Positions 25,431 through 35,330 are shown, counted from the first letter of the stretch. The stretch is DNA of 64,000 bases from Bacillota bacterium (GCA_018725565.1 QLUR01000004.1:1-64000); one strand, 5' to 3'. Made by a program: numbers and translations. Notes: a model not told the origin generated them from the letters alone.

Positions 25431-26210
25431 TCAGCTTTTGCTCAACCCCCAGCGGCAAAGGATGGCATGCTCCACCCTGCCGAAAAGCAGGCGATCGGTT
25501 ACGACACCCATGATGACAATCACAATCATAATTCCTACCACTTGGTTCATATCATGAAGGTCCCGTCCCATGACCAGCACATAACCCAGTCCGGAAGTGG
25601 GCGTTAGCAGTTCTCCGGCCATTAAAGCCCTCCAGGCAAAGGACCAACCCTGTTTCATGCCCGAAATGATGGAAGGCAAAGCGGCAGGAACGACAACGGA
25701 GGTGTAGCGGCGAAGGCCCTTGGCGCCCATTGTTTTGGCCGCCCTGATATAAAGGGGCGGGACATGTTTGATCCCTGAAACAACGGCCATGGAAATGGAA
25801 AAAATGGATCCGATGGCGATAACGAAGATAATGGATTCTTCTCCCAGACCAAACCAGAGAATGGCCAGAGGAAGCCAGCAAATGCTTGGCAGGGTCTGTA
25901 CGCCAAGCAGCAGCGGGGAAAGAGCTTCATCCAGGTACTTGATCCGGTCGATTAGAACACCTAGCAACAATCCTATCACCAGTGAGATGGAATAACCGAT
26001 AAAAAGCCGCTGCATACTGATTTGAGCGGCAATGGGTATGCTCAGATCCTGCATCCCTGCGCTCAGGTTCTCCAAAACCCCTGAAGGGGAAGGGAAAAGG
26101 AAGGATGGCCAGATGCCTGTTCTAGATACCATTTCCCAGATGAGTATCAGGGCGAGATATAAAGGAACTATTTTCAAGAGACCAGTCACTGTCAAGCTCT
26201 GCTTTCGCAA
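25431..26210 (-). CDS. ssuC: ABC transporter permease, sulfonate/taurine type
   Basis: A 259-residue inner-membrane protein with about six helices and the EAA loop near MGAKGLRRYTSVVVPAALPSI, matching SsuC/TauC/NrtB permeases. The frame is open upstream to 26240, but the TTG at 26210 has a perfect AGGAGG 9 bases ahead, so that start was chosen. It still overlaps the ATPase gene by 89 bases, an unusually long coding overlap. Works with the ATPase and binding protein encoded upstream. Confidence 0.88.
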   Translation of the reverse strand: MRKQSLTVTGLLKIVPLYLALILIWEMVSRTGIWPSFLFPSPSGVLENLSAGMQDLSIPIAAQISMQRLFIGYSISLVIGLLLGVLIDRIKYLDEALSPLLLGVQTLPSICWLPLAILWFGLGEESIIFVIAIGSIFSISMAVVSGIKHVPPLYIRAAKTMGAKGLRRYTSVVVPAALPSIISGMKQGWSFAWRALMAGELLTPTSGLGYVLVMGRDLHDMNQVVGIMIVIVIMGVVTDRLLFGRVEHAILCRWGLSKS

Positions 26211-26958
26211 CCTTTTCCACCTCCTCTTTGAGTTCACCAAGTATCTGTCCGACGGTGCTGGTCAGATCAATGTCTTCTATGTTCCTTGGTCTGGCCAGTT
26301 GGACCCGGAACTCTTTTTTGATCCTGCCGGGATTAGCAGTCATGACAATAACCCGGTCTGCCAGTAAAACCGCCTCTTCCACGTTGTGGGTCACAAAAAT
26401 GATCGTCTTTTTTGTGGCTCCCCAGATTTGTTGCAGTTCTGCATGTAGAATGCTTTTGGTTTGGCTGTCCAAAGCGGCAAAGGGTTCATCCATCAAAAGC
26501 ATATCCGAGTCCATAGAAAGGGCTCTGGCCAACGCCACCCGCTGACGCATGCCCACGGAAAGTTCATGAGGATAAGCTGATGCAAAACGGGTCAGGTGTA
26601 CCATTTTTAGGTAGTGTATGGCCTTCTCCCTTCGCTCCCGTTTGCCTGTTCCCTTGATTTTCATCCCATACTCTACATTGTCGATTACTTTGAGCCAAGG
26701 GAAAAGAGCCGCTTCCTGAAACATCACCATACGATCAGGGCCAGCATCCAGAATTGGTCTGCCTGATTTAGAAACCTGTCCCGAAGTAGCCTTTTCCAGA
26801 CCCGCGATAATGTTCAACAGGGTTGACTTCCCACATCCAGAAGGTCCGACCAAAACTACAAAATCTCCATTTTTTACGCTGAGATTGACTTCTTGCAGGG
26901 CGTTGGTTACTCCGTTTTTAGTTTTAAAATTCTTATGAACATTTACTATTTCCAGCAC
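26122..26958 (-). CDS. ssuB: ABC transporter ATP-binding protein, sulfonate/taurine type
   Basis: A 278-residue ATPase with Walker A GPSGCGKSTLLNIIAG near residue 40, Q-loop MFQEAALFPW, signature LSVGMRQRVALARAL and Walker B MLLMDEPFAALD. It fits the SsuB/TauB group. Start GTG behind GAGGGG. Its 3' end runs 89 bases into the permease gene in another frame, so the last roughly 30 residues are dual-coding. Confidence 0.93.
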   Translation of the reverse strand: MLEIVNVHKNFKTKNGVTNALQEVNLSVKNGDFVVLVGPSGCGKSTLLNIIAGLEKATSGQVSKSGRPILDAGPDRMVMFQEAALFPWLKVIDNVEYGMKIKGTGKRERREKAIHYLKMVHLTRFASAYPHELSVGMRQRVALARALSMDSDMLLMDEPFAALDSQTKSILHAELQQIWGATKKTIIFVTHNVEEAVLLADRVIVMTANPGRIKKEFRVQLARPRNIEDIDLTSTVGQILGELKEEVEKVAKAELDSDWSLENSSFISRPDTHLGNGI

Positions 26959-27009
26959 ACCATCAACCCCTCTGACATCTTCCTAATTTTGGAGCAGCCA
27001 ATCCGAAAA

Positions 27010-28122
27010 CTATTTTACTTCTGCTGAGCCCTGATCTCTCAGAACTCTATTGAGGGGCGCCAACTCCAAAAGCTGGGAAATATCCGGCTCTTGTTCAAGG
27101 TAGCCAGTAGCTACTTTTAATGTGACAAAATCTGTTATCGAAGTGATTTCAGGGTCGTAAGTAACCAACAGCCGCCTAAATGAACTGTCCAGTACATCTT
27201 GGGGAAGCGTTTTCCCAGTCAGTTTCTCAAACTGTTTATTGAAGATCTGTTTATAGCTTTCAGGATCGTTGTTGATTCTCTCCGTTAATTCCACATGGGC
27301 CGCCAGCCATTTTTCCACCAGCTCAGGTTGCTCTGCCAGAAATTTTGTGGTGGCGATAACTACTGCAGTCGCATAGCTTCCGTCCTTCCATAGCTGGTCC
27401 GCTTCTAATACCACGCTGGCGCCTGTCTCCTTGATGATTCTGGAACCCCACGGTTCGGGAACTAGGGCGGCATCTACCTCACCTCTGGCAATCAGAGTCA
27501 GAATATCTGGGTTTTCTGCGGGAATCACCGTTACCGTTCCGCCTTTGGAGGCATCCTTTAGTCCTGCTTCTTTCATCAGCCTCCGCAGAGTGAGGTCCTG
27601 AGTGGCGGCCAACTGGGGAACAGCTATTTTTTTGCCCGCCAGGTCTTCTACATTTTTAATATTGGCGCCTTTTCCAGCCACCAGAATGGCTCCCTCATTG
27701 GAAGCGCCCGCGATTATTCGCAACCCTTTATTGGAGACAACATAACCGTTAATTGCAGGTACTGGTCCGATATAGCCCAGATCGATTTCTCCTGTCAACA
27801 GTGCTTGAATTAGTTTAGGCCCGGCATTAAAGATCTTTTCTTCAATTTCCACCTGTTCCCCCAGAGCTTTTTGGAAAGTCCCGTCATTTTGGCCCACCAT
27901 CGCCTGGATATGGGTTATATTTGGAAAATATCCCAGTCTTATTGTTAGCTTTTCATCGCCGCCCGCCGGAGCGTTTGTTGCCTGACCATTCTCCCTGCCC
28001 CCGCAGCCTGCCAGCACCCCAAAAGTCAAGGCAAAGGCAAGTAACAGACCGACTGTGGCCATCCAGCCCTTACTTAACCGCAACCCTCCCCAAGCGCTAG
28101 GTTCCCCTTTTTTCTCAGTCAT
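27010..28122 (-). CDS. ssuA: ABC transporter substrate-binding lipoprotein, sulfonate/taurine type
   Basis: A 370-residue secreted lipoprotein. A charged N-terminal region is followed by the hydrophobic signal MATVGLLLAFALTFGVLAGC with the lipobox Cys at 40, then an NMT1/SsuA-type periplasmic-binding fold (RLGYFPNITHIQAMVGQNDG, GYIGPVPAINGYV). GGAGAGGG lies upstream of the ATG. The sulfur genes downstream make an organosulfonate or sulfate-ester ligand likely, but the fold also serves nitrate, thiamine precursors and others. It is the first gene of the block behind a strong promoter. AT-richer than cysDNH. Confidence 0.9.
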   Translation of the reverse strand: MTEKKGEPSAWGGLRLSKGWMATVGLLLAFALTFGVLAGCGGRENGQATNAPAGGDEKLTIRLGYFPNITHIQAMVGQNDGTFQKALGEQVEIEEKIFNAGPKLIQALLTGEIDLGYIGPVPAINGYVVSNKGLRIIAGASNEGAILVAGKGANIKNVEDLAGKKIAVPQLAATQDLTLRRLMKEAGLKDASKGGTVTVIPAENPDILTLIARGEVDAALVPEPWGSRIIKETGASVVLEADQLWKDGSYATAVVIATTKFLAEQPELVEKWLAAHVELTERINNDPESYKQIFNKQFEKLTGKTLPQDVLDSSFRRLLVTYDPEITSITDFVTLKVATGYLEQEPDISQLLELAPLNRVLRDQGSAEVK

Positions 28123-28147
28123 TTTTTTGCATCCCTCTCCTTAAAGC

Positions 28148-28163
28148 CCTATAATTATATAGG
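28148..28163. promoter_or_regulatory. Palindromic operator candidate before the sulfur block
   Basis: CCTATA-ATTA-TATAGG is a perfect dyad lying between the promoter and the ribosome site of the binding-protein gene. A repressor of sulfur genes (Rrf2/CymR type or other) could bind here; the regulator is not identified. Confidence 0.45.
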
Positions 28164-28184
28164 ATAAGTATGTTATGTGCCTGT

Positions 28185-28214
28185 ATTATATTCGGGCCTC
28201 CTCATCTATGTCAA
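28185..28214 (-). promoter_or_regulatory. Consensus promoter of the sulfur assimilation block
   Basis: On the minus strand TTGACA (28209-28214) and TATAAT (28185-28190) are 18 bases apart, both perfect consensus hexamers. Confidence 0.8.
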
Positions 28215-28261
28215 GTAGGAAAAATAAAATTAGTCTGTGCTTGCCTGAAGACGCAGAACTG

Positions 28262-28290
28262 TTTTACTTTTCCCTGTGATATGGTAAGAT
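28262..28290 (+). promoter_or_regulatory. Extended -10 promoter of the molybdenum cofactor genes
   Basis: TTTTAC (28262-28267) and TAAGAT (28285-28290) are 17 bases apart, with TGG directly before the -10 (extended -10). It reads into the small CQLGCF gene and moeA. Confidence 0.5.
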
Positions 28291-28312
28291 AAATTTCGAG
28301 GTGGAAGAGCAT

Positions 28313-28486
28313 TTGGAAAAGAACGAGTTGCTGTTGTTAATCCGGGAAAACCTCGAGGACGGGCGTTTGTCCTGTGCGGCCGCTTTCCGGCTGGCTGCGG
28401 CGCATGGACTTCCGCTCCGGGAGATTGGCCAGGCCTGCAATGAGGCGAAGATAAAAATCAGCGCTTGCCAGCTGGGCTGCTTTTAA
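28313..28486 (+). CDS. Small conserved protein ending CQLGCF
   Basis: A 57-residue protein with a helix-turn-helix-like middle (CAAAFRLAAAHGLPLREIGQACNEAKIKI) and the C-terminus SACQLGCF. I recall similar short proteins with a CQLGCF tail near molybdenum-enzyme or moeA genes in Clostridia, but cannot name a function. The TTG at 28313 is preferred because GAGGTGG ends 8 bases before it; a GTG at 28301 inside that site is the alternative. moeA starts 4 bases after the stop. The helical part resembles a DNA-binding unit; the two Cys could bind a metal or metal-sulfur ligand. Confidence 0.65.
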   Translation: MEKNELLLLIRENLEDGRLSCAAAFRLAAAHGLPLREIGQACNEAKIKISACQLGCF

Positions 28487-28490
28487 GTTT

Positions 28491-29705
28491 ATGCTGACGG
28501 TGTTAAGCGTGACGGAGGCGGCGGAAAAAATTTTGCACAGTACAGACGCCCGCCCGGTTGCTGAAAGTGTCGGTTTGGACGGCGCGGTCGGCCGTGTCCT
28601 GGCCGCTCCGCTGACCATAACGGCTGACCTGCCGCCTTTCCCCCGGTCCTCCATGGACGGATACGCCGTGGCGGCCCGGGATACTTATGGCGCCGCCGAG
28701 TCTCTGCCTGCGCTCTTAACCGTAGCCGGTGAGGTGCCGATGGGCGGAGTGCCGCCTGCCGCCCTGGCCCCTGGGCAGGCGATGCGCATTGCCACCGGAG
28801 GTATGCTGCCGGAGGGCAGCGATGCGGTGGTAATGGTGGAGCATACCGAGATTCTCGACGCGATGACGGTGGCGGTCGGCCGTCCGGTTGCTCCGGGGGA
28901 AAACATTGTGGCGCGCGGAGAGGACCTGCGGGCGGGGCAGACTGTTCTGCCGGCCGGCCACCGGCTGAGGGCCCGTGACTTGGCCGTCCTGGCAGCGCTC
29001 GGGCTTGTGCGGGTCGCCGTGACCAGGCGGCCGCGGGTGGCTATTATCTCTACCGGCGATGAGTTGGTTCCGCCGGAGCAGGACCCGGCTCCGGGGCAGA
29101 TTCGCGATGTCAACACGGCGCTGCTGACCGCCCTGGTGCAGCAAGCCGGCGGGGAAGCGGTGCCGCTGGGGATTGTTCCTGACCGGGAGGAGGCGTTTTT
29201 TGCCGTCCTGCGCAGGACTGCCGGCTGTGACTGTGTTATCCTTTCCGGAGGCAGTTCGGCCGGGGCCAGGGACCTGACGGCTGCGGTCATTGACCGTTTC
29301 GGCCGGCCCGGTGTCCTGTTTCACGGTGTTTCCATGCGGCCCGGAAAACCTTTTATTTTCGGGGTGGCGGACACCGTCCCTTATTTCGGGCTGTCCGGCA
29401 ACCCTACCTCCGCGCTGGTCGGGTTCATCGTACTGGTACGGCCGCTGCTGTGGAAACTGTCCGGCAGCACCGAGCGGCAGCTCTTTATCCCGGTGCGGGT
29501 GGAGCGCAGCCTTCCCTCGGCCGGCGGGAGAGAAGATTATTATCGGGCTCAAGTCTTCGAACAGGAAGGCGAGCTGTGGGCCAGGCCGCTGCCGGGCCAG
29601 GCCGGCCTGCTTTCTACTATGCTGCACGGCAATGCCCTGCTGCGTATCCAGGAGCATTGCGAAGGTGTGGAGGCAGGGGAAAAAGCAGCCGTCTTGCTGC
29701 TGTAA
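28491..29705 (+). CDS. moeA: Molybdopterin molybdenumtransferase
   Basis: MoeA inserts molybdate into adenylylated molybdopterin. The 404-residue protein shows the four-domain family layout: N-terminal VGRVLAAPLTITADLPPFPRSSMDGYAV, GTMLPEGSDAVVMVE-like region near 110, IISTGDELVPP near 185, ILSGGSSAG near 250 and a C-terminal beta domain. It is the plain version, in contrast to the fused copy that follows 15 bases downstream. Confidence 0.95.
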   Translation: MLTVLSVTEAAEKILHSTDARPVAESVGLDGAVGRVLAAPLTITADLPPFPRSSMDGYAVAARDTYGAAESLPALLTVAGEVPMGGVPPAALAPGQAMRIATGGMLPEGSDAVVMVEHTEILDAMTVAVGRPVAPGENIVARGEDLRAGQTVLPAGHRLRARDLAVLAALGLVRVAVTRRPRVAIISTGDELVPPEQDPAPGQIRDVNTALLTALVQQAGGEAVPLGIVPDREEAFFAVLRRTAGCDCVILSGGSSAGARDLTAAVIDRFGRPGVLFHGVSMRPGKPFIFGVADTVPYFGLSGNPTSALVGFIVLVRPLLWKLSGSTERQLFIPVRVERSLPSAGGREDYYRAQVFEQEGELWARPLPGQAGLLSTMLHGNALLRIQEHCEGVEAGEKAAVLLL

Positions 29706-29720
29706 ATGTGAGGTGAGCCG

Positions 29721-31640
29721 ATGAAAGAGAAGCGGCAACGCTATCTGCACAATGTAACGGTCGAGGAGGCCAAGCGGCGCTTTCTTAACCGCGATTGGCC
29801 GGACCTGGGCGAGGAGACGCTGCCGGCAAGTCAAGCCGTCGGGCGGATTACGGCCCGCGCAGTATTTGCCCGTCTGTCTTCTCCCCATTACCATGCAGCG
29901 GCCATGGATGGCGTGGCGGTGCGCGCACGCGATACCGCCGGCGCCGCTGAGTCGAGGCCGAAGCGCCTGCGGCTCGGCGAGCAGGCGGTGCCGGTAGATA
30001 CCGGTATGCCGCTGCCGCCGGGGTTTGATGCCGTGATTATGGCTGAAGACTTGCTGGAGATCAGTGAAGAAGTGGAGATTGCGGCGTCTGTAGCGCCATG
30101 GCAGCATGTGCGTCCCGTTGGGGAAGACATCGTGGCTACGGAAATGCTGTTGCCTGCAGGACAGGTGCTGCGCGCTTTCGAGGCCGGCGCGCTGCTGGCC
30201 GGCGGGGTGGACGCTGTTGCCGTCCGGCGCCGTCCTCGTGTCATTCTTATCCCTACGGGGCATGAACTGGTGCCGCCGGGGACCATTCCCGCTCCCGGGC
30301 AGGTGATTGAGTATAATTCAACCATCCTCTCGTCGCTGGTGGCAGAGTGGGGCGGGGAGGCCGCGGTGCATAAGGTGGTTGCCGATAATTTGCCGCTGCT
30401 CCGGGAGGTTACCGCTGCGGCGGCCCGTGATTATGATGTAGTGCTGATCATAGCCGGATCGTCTGCCGGACGCCGGGATTATACGGCGGAGGTAGTGGCC
30501 GCGCTTGGCGAAGTGCTGGTTCACGGAGTGGCCGTCCGTCCCGGCAAGCCTGTCGTTCTTGGTACAGTTGCAGGCAAGCCGGCGATAGGAGTGCCTGGCT
30601 ACCCCGTTTCAGCGGTGGTGGCGCTGGAGCTTTTTTTGCGGCCCCTGCTTTATCAGCTGCAGGGATGCCTGGCGCCGGTGCGGCCGCTGCTTCCGGCCGT
30701 CTTCTCCCGCCAGCTCGTGTCCACCTTGGCTGCTGAAGAGTGGGTCAGGGTGAATGTAGGACTGGTGAACGGCTCCTATGTGGCCGCGCCGCTGGCGCGC
30801 GGCGCCGGAGTGACAACATCGCTCTGCCGGGCTGACGGAGTGGTGCGCATCCCGCAGCAGCAGGAGGGCCTGCAGGCAGGAGACTGGGTGAATGTGGAGC
30901 TGTGGCGCCCGCAGGAGCTTATTGACCGCTCTGTTGTTTGCTCCGGCAGCCATGACCTGACTCTTGATGTGCTGGGCGACCTGCTCAGGCGGCGTCATCC
31001 CGGCTACTCCCTGGCCTCTTCGCCGGTAGGCAGCGTCGCCGGACTGCTGGCCCTGCGCCGCGGCGAGGCGCATCTGGCCGGAATTCATCTCCTGGATGAG
31101 GAGAGCGGCGAGTACAACATTCCTTTTCTGGAACGCTTCCTGCCTGGGGTTACGCTGGAACTGGTCACCTTGGTGGAACGGGAACAGGGGTTGATTGTGG
31201 CCCCCGGAAATCCCAAAAAGATTTTTACTATTGAAGATTTGCCGCGTCCGGAGGTGTCCTTTGTCAACCGGCAGCGCGGCGCCGGAACCCGGTTGCTGCT
31301 CGATGCCTGGCTGAAGGAAAAAAATATTTCTCCCTCCGCTATAAACGGCTATGAGCGTGAGGAATACACCCACCTGGCGGTGGCGGCAGCAGTGTCCGCC
31401 GGCTCGGCTGATGCGGGGCTCGGGGTATACGCCGCCGCCAAAGGCATGGGCCTCGGCTTTGTCCCGCTGGCCAAAGAACGCTTTGACCTGGCCGTTCCGG
31501 CGGACAGTCTTGACGATGAACGGGTGGTCAGGCTGTTTGAGATAATCCGCTCGGCGGAATTTCGCGCCGCAGTGGCCGCGCTGGGCGGGTATGATGTAGA
31601 AAAAACAGGACAGCGCATTTACCGCACAGCGGCATTATAG
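29721..31640 (+). CDS. MoeA fused to a periplasmic-binding-like domain
   Basis: A 639-residue protein: residues 1 to about 400 are a second MoeA (SPHYHAAAMDGVAVRARDTAGA, LIPTGHELVPPG, IIAGSSAGRRDYT). Residues from about 410 to the end are a PBP-like domain (CSGSHDLTLDVLGDLLRR, FVNRQRGAGTRLLLDAWLKEKN) related to the ligand domain of molybdate/tungstate-responsive proteins. This fusion is known in Firmicutes and archaea and may sense or select molybdate or tungstate before insertion; that role is inferred. No signal peptide, so the PBP domain is cytoplasmic. GTGAGGTGAG precedes the ATG. Confidence 0.93.
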   Translation: MKEKRQRYLHNVTVEEAKRRFLNRDWPDLGEETLPASQAVGRITARAVFARLSSPHYHAAAMDGVAVRARDTAGAAESRPKRLRLGEQAVPVDTGMPLPPGFDAVIMAEDLLEISEEVEIAASVAPWQHVRPVGEDIVATEMLLPAGQVLRAFEAGALLAGGVDAVAVRRRPRVILIPTGHELVPPGTIPAPGQVIEYNSTILSSLVAEWGGEAAVHKVVADNLPLLREVTAAAARDYDVVLIIAGSSAGRRDYTAEVVAALGEVLVHGVAVRPGKPVVLGTVAGKPAIGVPGYPVSAVVALELFLRPLLYQLQGCLAPVRPLLPAVFSRQLVSTLAAEEWVRVNVGLVNGSYVAAPLARGAGVTTSLCRADGVVRIPQQQEGLQAGDWVNVELWRPQELIDRSVVCSGSHDLTLDVLGDLLRRRHPGYSLASSPVGSVAGLLALRRGEAHLAGIHLLDEESGEYNIPFLERFLPGVTLELVTLVEREQGLIVAPGNPKKIFTIEDLPRPEVSFVNRQRGAGTRLLLDAWLKEKNISPSAINGYEREEYTHLAVAAAVSAGSADAGLGVYAAAKGMGLGFVPLAKERFDLAVPADSLDDERVVRLFEIIRSAEFRAAVAALGGYDVEKTGQRIYRTAAL

Positions 31641-31678
31641 ATTTTAATCGGGAGCAATTTTGAAAAGGATGGTTTCAC

Positions 31679-32518
31679 ATGCCCGATATCTACTATGTCA
31701 ACGGTCGTTTCACCGAGCCTGAAGGCGCAGTTATTTCTGTAGAGGACAGAGGATTTTTGTTCGGCGACGGCGTGTATGAGGTGCTCAGAGCCTATGGTCA
31801 GCACATATTTCGCATCGATGAGCATTTTAAAAGGCTCTCCCAGGGTCTTGAAGCAATCAACATTTTTTACGAACCAGTATCGGAACTGAAGAGCTTGATT
31901 CTTGAAGCTTTGCGGCGAAGCGGATATGACGCTGCGCTCATTTACCTGCAAATAACCCGCGGAATTGCGAAAAGAGCGCATGTTCCACAAAAGGGTATGC
32001 AGCCAACCGTTGTAATAATGGTATGTGAGGCTCCAGCTTTGCCTGCGGAGCTTTTTCGAAATGGCGCGAAAGCGATACTTTATCCGGATCTCAGATGGGC
32101 AAAATGCCACATAAAAACAATTCAGCTTTTGCCCAACACAATCGCGCTGACACAGGCACATGCCGAATCAGCCGTTGAGGCGATAATGCACAAAAACGGC
32201 ATAGTAACTGAATGCGGCAGCAGCAATGTTTTCATCGTCAAAAATAAAAAAGTAAAAACTCATCCTGCCGACGAAGCAATTCTGCATGGGGTAAGCCGAA
32301 AGACGGTACTGGAAATTCTTCGAAACCAGGAGGTGCCTGTTTTGGAAGAGGAGTTCACCGTCGAAGAACTACTGGAATGCGATGAGGTTTTTATAACCAG
32401 TACCAGGGTTGAAGTTATGCCCATAACAAAAATAGACGATAAACCTGTGGGGAACGGAAATCCTGGTCAGATAACTGCTATGCTCATGGAGGAGTTCAGA
32501 CGGCTGACTGTAGGCTAA
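31679..32518 (+). CDS. dat: D-amino-acid aminotransferase (class IV)
   Basis: A 279-residue PLP enzyme of fold type IV. It has YYVNGRFTEPEGAVISVEDRG at the start (two residues over the usual core), RGFLFGDGVYEVLRAY near residue 25, the Schiff-base lysine in WAKCHIKTIQLLPN near 145, and ECGSSNVFIVKN near 180. This fits Dat, which makes D-alanine or D-glutamate, better than IlvE. The gene is much richer in A/T and uses AT-ending codons unlike moeA and mog on either side, and it splits the molybdenum cofactor cluster; lateral insertion is likely. Confidence 0.9.
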   Translation: MPDIYYVNGRFTEPEGAVISVEDRGFLFGDGVYEVLRAYGQHIFRIDEHFKRLSQGLEAINIFYEPVSELKSLILEALRRSGYDAALIYLQITRGIAKRAHVPQKGMQPTVVIMVCEAPALPAELFRNGAKAILYPDLRWAKCHIKTIQLLPNTIALTQAHAESAVEAIMHKNGIVTECGSSNVFIVKNKKVKTHPADEAILHGVSRKTVLEILRNQEVPVLEEEFTVEELLECDEVFITSTRVEVMPITKIDDKPVGNGNPGQITAMLMEEFRRLTVG

Positions 32519-32569
32519 ACTTCAATTCTGTTCTGGCCGCGAAGGCACTTATTGCTGAGGAGGTAAGCA

Positions 32570-33082
32570 ATGGCTGAATTTACGGTGGCAATTCTCACCG
32601 CCAGCGACAAAGGCGCCCGCGGGGAGCGGGAAGACGGAAGCGCGCCGGTTATCCGCGAACTGGTAGAGCCGCTTGGCGGCCGGGTGCTGGCGTATGACGT
32701 GATACCTGACGATTTGACGCTGATTAAACAGAAGTTGCTGGAATACGCGGACACGTTAGGCGTGTCCCTCGTCCTGACGACCGGCGGTACGGGACTGGGC
32801 CACCGGGATATTACGCCGGAGGCGACACTGGCCGTTCTGGAACGTCAGGTACCAGGAATGGCGGAGGCGATGCGTGCCTGCGGCTGCCTGAAGACGCCAC
32901 ATGCCATGCTTTCCCGGGCCGTATGCGGTGTGCGCAAAGCAACGCTGATCGTCAACCTGCCCGGGAGCCCGCGGGCTGTGCGGGAAAACCTCGGGGCCAT
33001 ACTGCCGGCTCTGCCCCACGCGCTCCAGGTGCTGCGCGGGGAGATTTCCGAGTGTGCAACTTTGCGCGGGGAAAATGAATAA
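32570..33082 (+). CDS. mog: Molybdopterin adenylyltransferase / MoaB-Mog family
   Basis: A 170-residue MogA/MoaB-type protein that adenylylates molybdopterin before MoeA acts. It has VAILTASDKGARGEREDGS at the start and the molybdopterin-binding TTGGTGLGHRDITPEAT near residue 65, then NLPGSPRAVRENL near 130. GGAGG lies 7-8 bases ahead of the ATG. It completes the set with the two MoeA proteins; moaA, moaC, moaD and moaE are not in the window. Confidence 0.93.
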   Translation: MAEFTVAILTASDKGARGEREDGSAPVIRELVEPLGGRVLAYDVIPDDLTLIKQKLLEYADTLGVSLVLTTGGTGLGHRDITPEATLAVLERQVPGMAEAMRACGCLKTPHAMLSRAVCGVRKATLIVNLPGSPRAVRENLGAILPALPHALQVLRGEISECATLRGENE

Positions 33083-33241
33083 AATAGTTTTTTGCGGTAC
33101 AAAATAGCGGCAACGGAAACAGAGGAAAAAAAAGAGAACAGAAGAAATCCTTGAATATCCTAAGCATAATTGTGATATGCACGGCTATTTGCCTGTTATT
33201 TTGGCCGTTACGCTGTTGCGTTAAAGCTGTTTTTTAGATAC

Positions 33242-33247
33242 TATACT
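33242..33247 (+). promoter_or_regulatory. Probable -10 box of the groESL promoter
   Basis: TATACT lies 9 bases ahead of the CIRCE element. The -35 is unclear: candidates TTGCGT and GTTAAA give poor spacing of 20 and 16 bases. Confidence 0.45.
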
Positions 33248-33256
33248 AGTGTACAA

Positions 33257-33283
33257 TTAGCACTCGCAAGCAAAGAGTGCTAA
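33257..33283 (+). promoter_or_regulatory. CIRCE operator (HrcA site) before groESL
   Basis: TTAGCACTC and GAGTGCTAA are separated by exactly 9 bases, a perfect match to the CIRCE consensus bound by the heat-shock repressor HrcA. It lies in the transcript start region ahead of groES. Confidence 0.98.
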
Positions 33284-33316
33284 TAATAATCAACTATTTT
33301 TTAAGGAGGTTGCCCT

Positions 33317-33604
33317 ATGAAAATCAAACCCTTGGCCGACCGTGTGGTAATCAAGGTGCTGGAGGCGGAAGAAAAGACCGCCAGCGGCATTGTTTTGCCG
33401 GATAAGGCCAAAGAAAAGCCCCAGGAGGGTGAAGTCATGGCCGTCGGTGGCGGCCGGATTCTGGAAAACGGCACCCGTGTGGAAATGGATGTCAAGGTTG
33501 GTGACCGGATACTTTTTTCCAAGTACGCCGGTACGGAAATCAAGCTGGAGGGTACAGAATACCTGATTATGCGCCAGGATGATATTCTGGCCAAGCTGGT
33601 TTAA
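33317..33604 (+). CDS. groES: Co-chaperonin GroES
   Basis: The 95-residue GroES begins [21 protein letters not shown] and holds the mobile loop [16 protein letters not shown] that docks onto GroEL, and the C-terminal [14 protein letters not shown]. It caps the GroEL cavity for protein folding in the cytoplasm. AAGGAGGT is 7 bases before the ATG; groEL follows after 43 bases. HrcA control is expected from the upstream CIRCE. Confidence 0.98.
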   Translation: MKIKPLADRVVIKVLEAEEKTASGIVLPDKAKEKPQEGEVMAVGGGRILENGTRVEMDVKVGDRILFSKYAGTEIKLEGTEYLIMRQDDILAKLV

Positions 33605-33647
33605 CCGATACTTACAAAACTATAACGTTTCAGGAGGTAAAGAGTAA

Positions 33648-35267
<1,620 letters not shown>

Positions 35268-35288
35268 CCCTGAACCAAAGTTAAGACA

Positions 35289-35330
35289 AAGACACCGTAC
35301 GGTATGTTACCGGCCACGGTGTCTTTTTTT
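35289..35330 (+). terminator. Intrinsic terminator after groEL
   Basis: AGACACCGT (from 35290) and ACGGTGTCT form a stem followed by T7 at 35324-35330. Confidence 0.88.

Noticed and set aside
28716-30263. 515-codon minus-strand open frame across both moeA genes
   Set aside because: Spans two well-supported plus-strand genes and their gap; His/Arg/Gln-rich composition is typical of a shadow frame.
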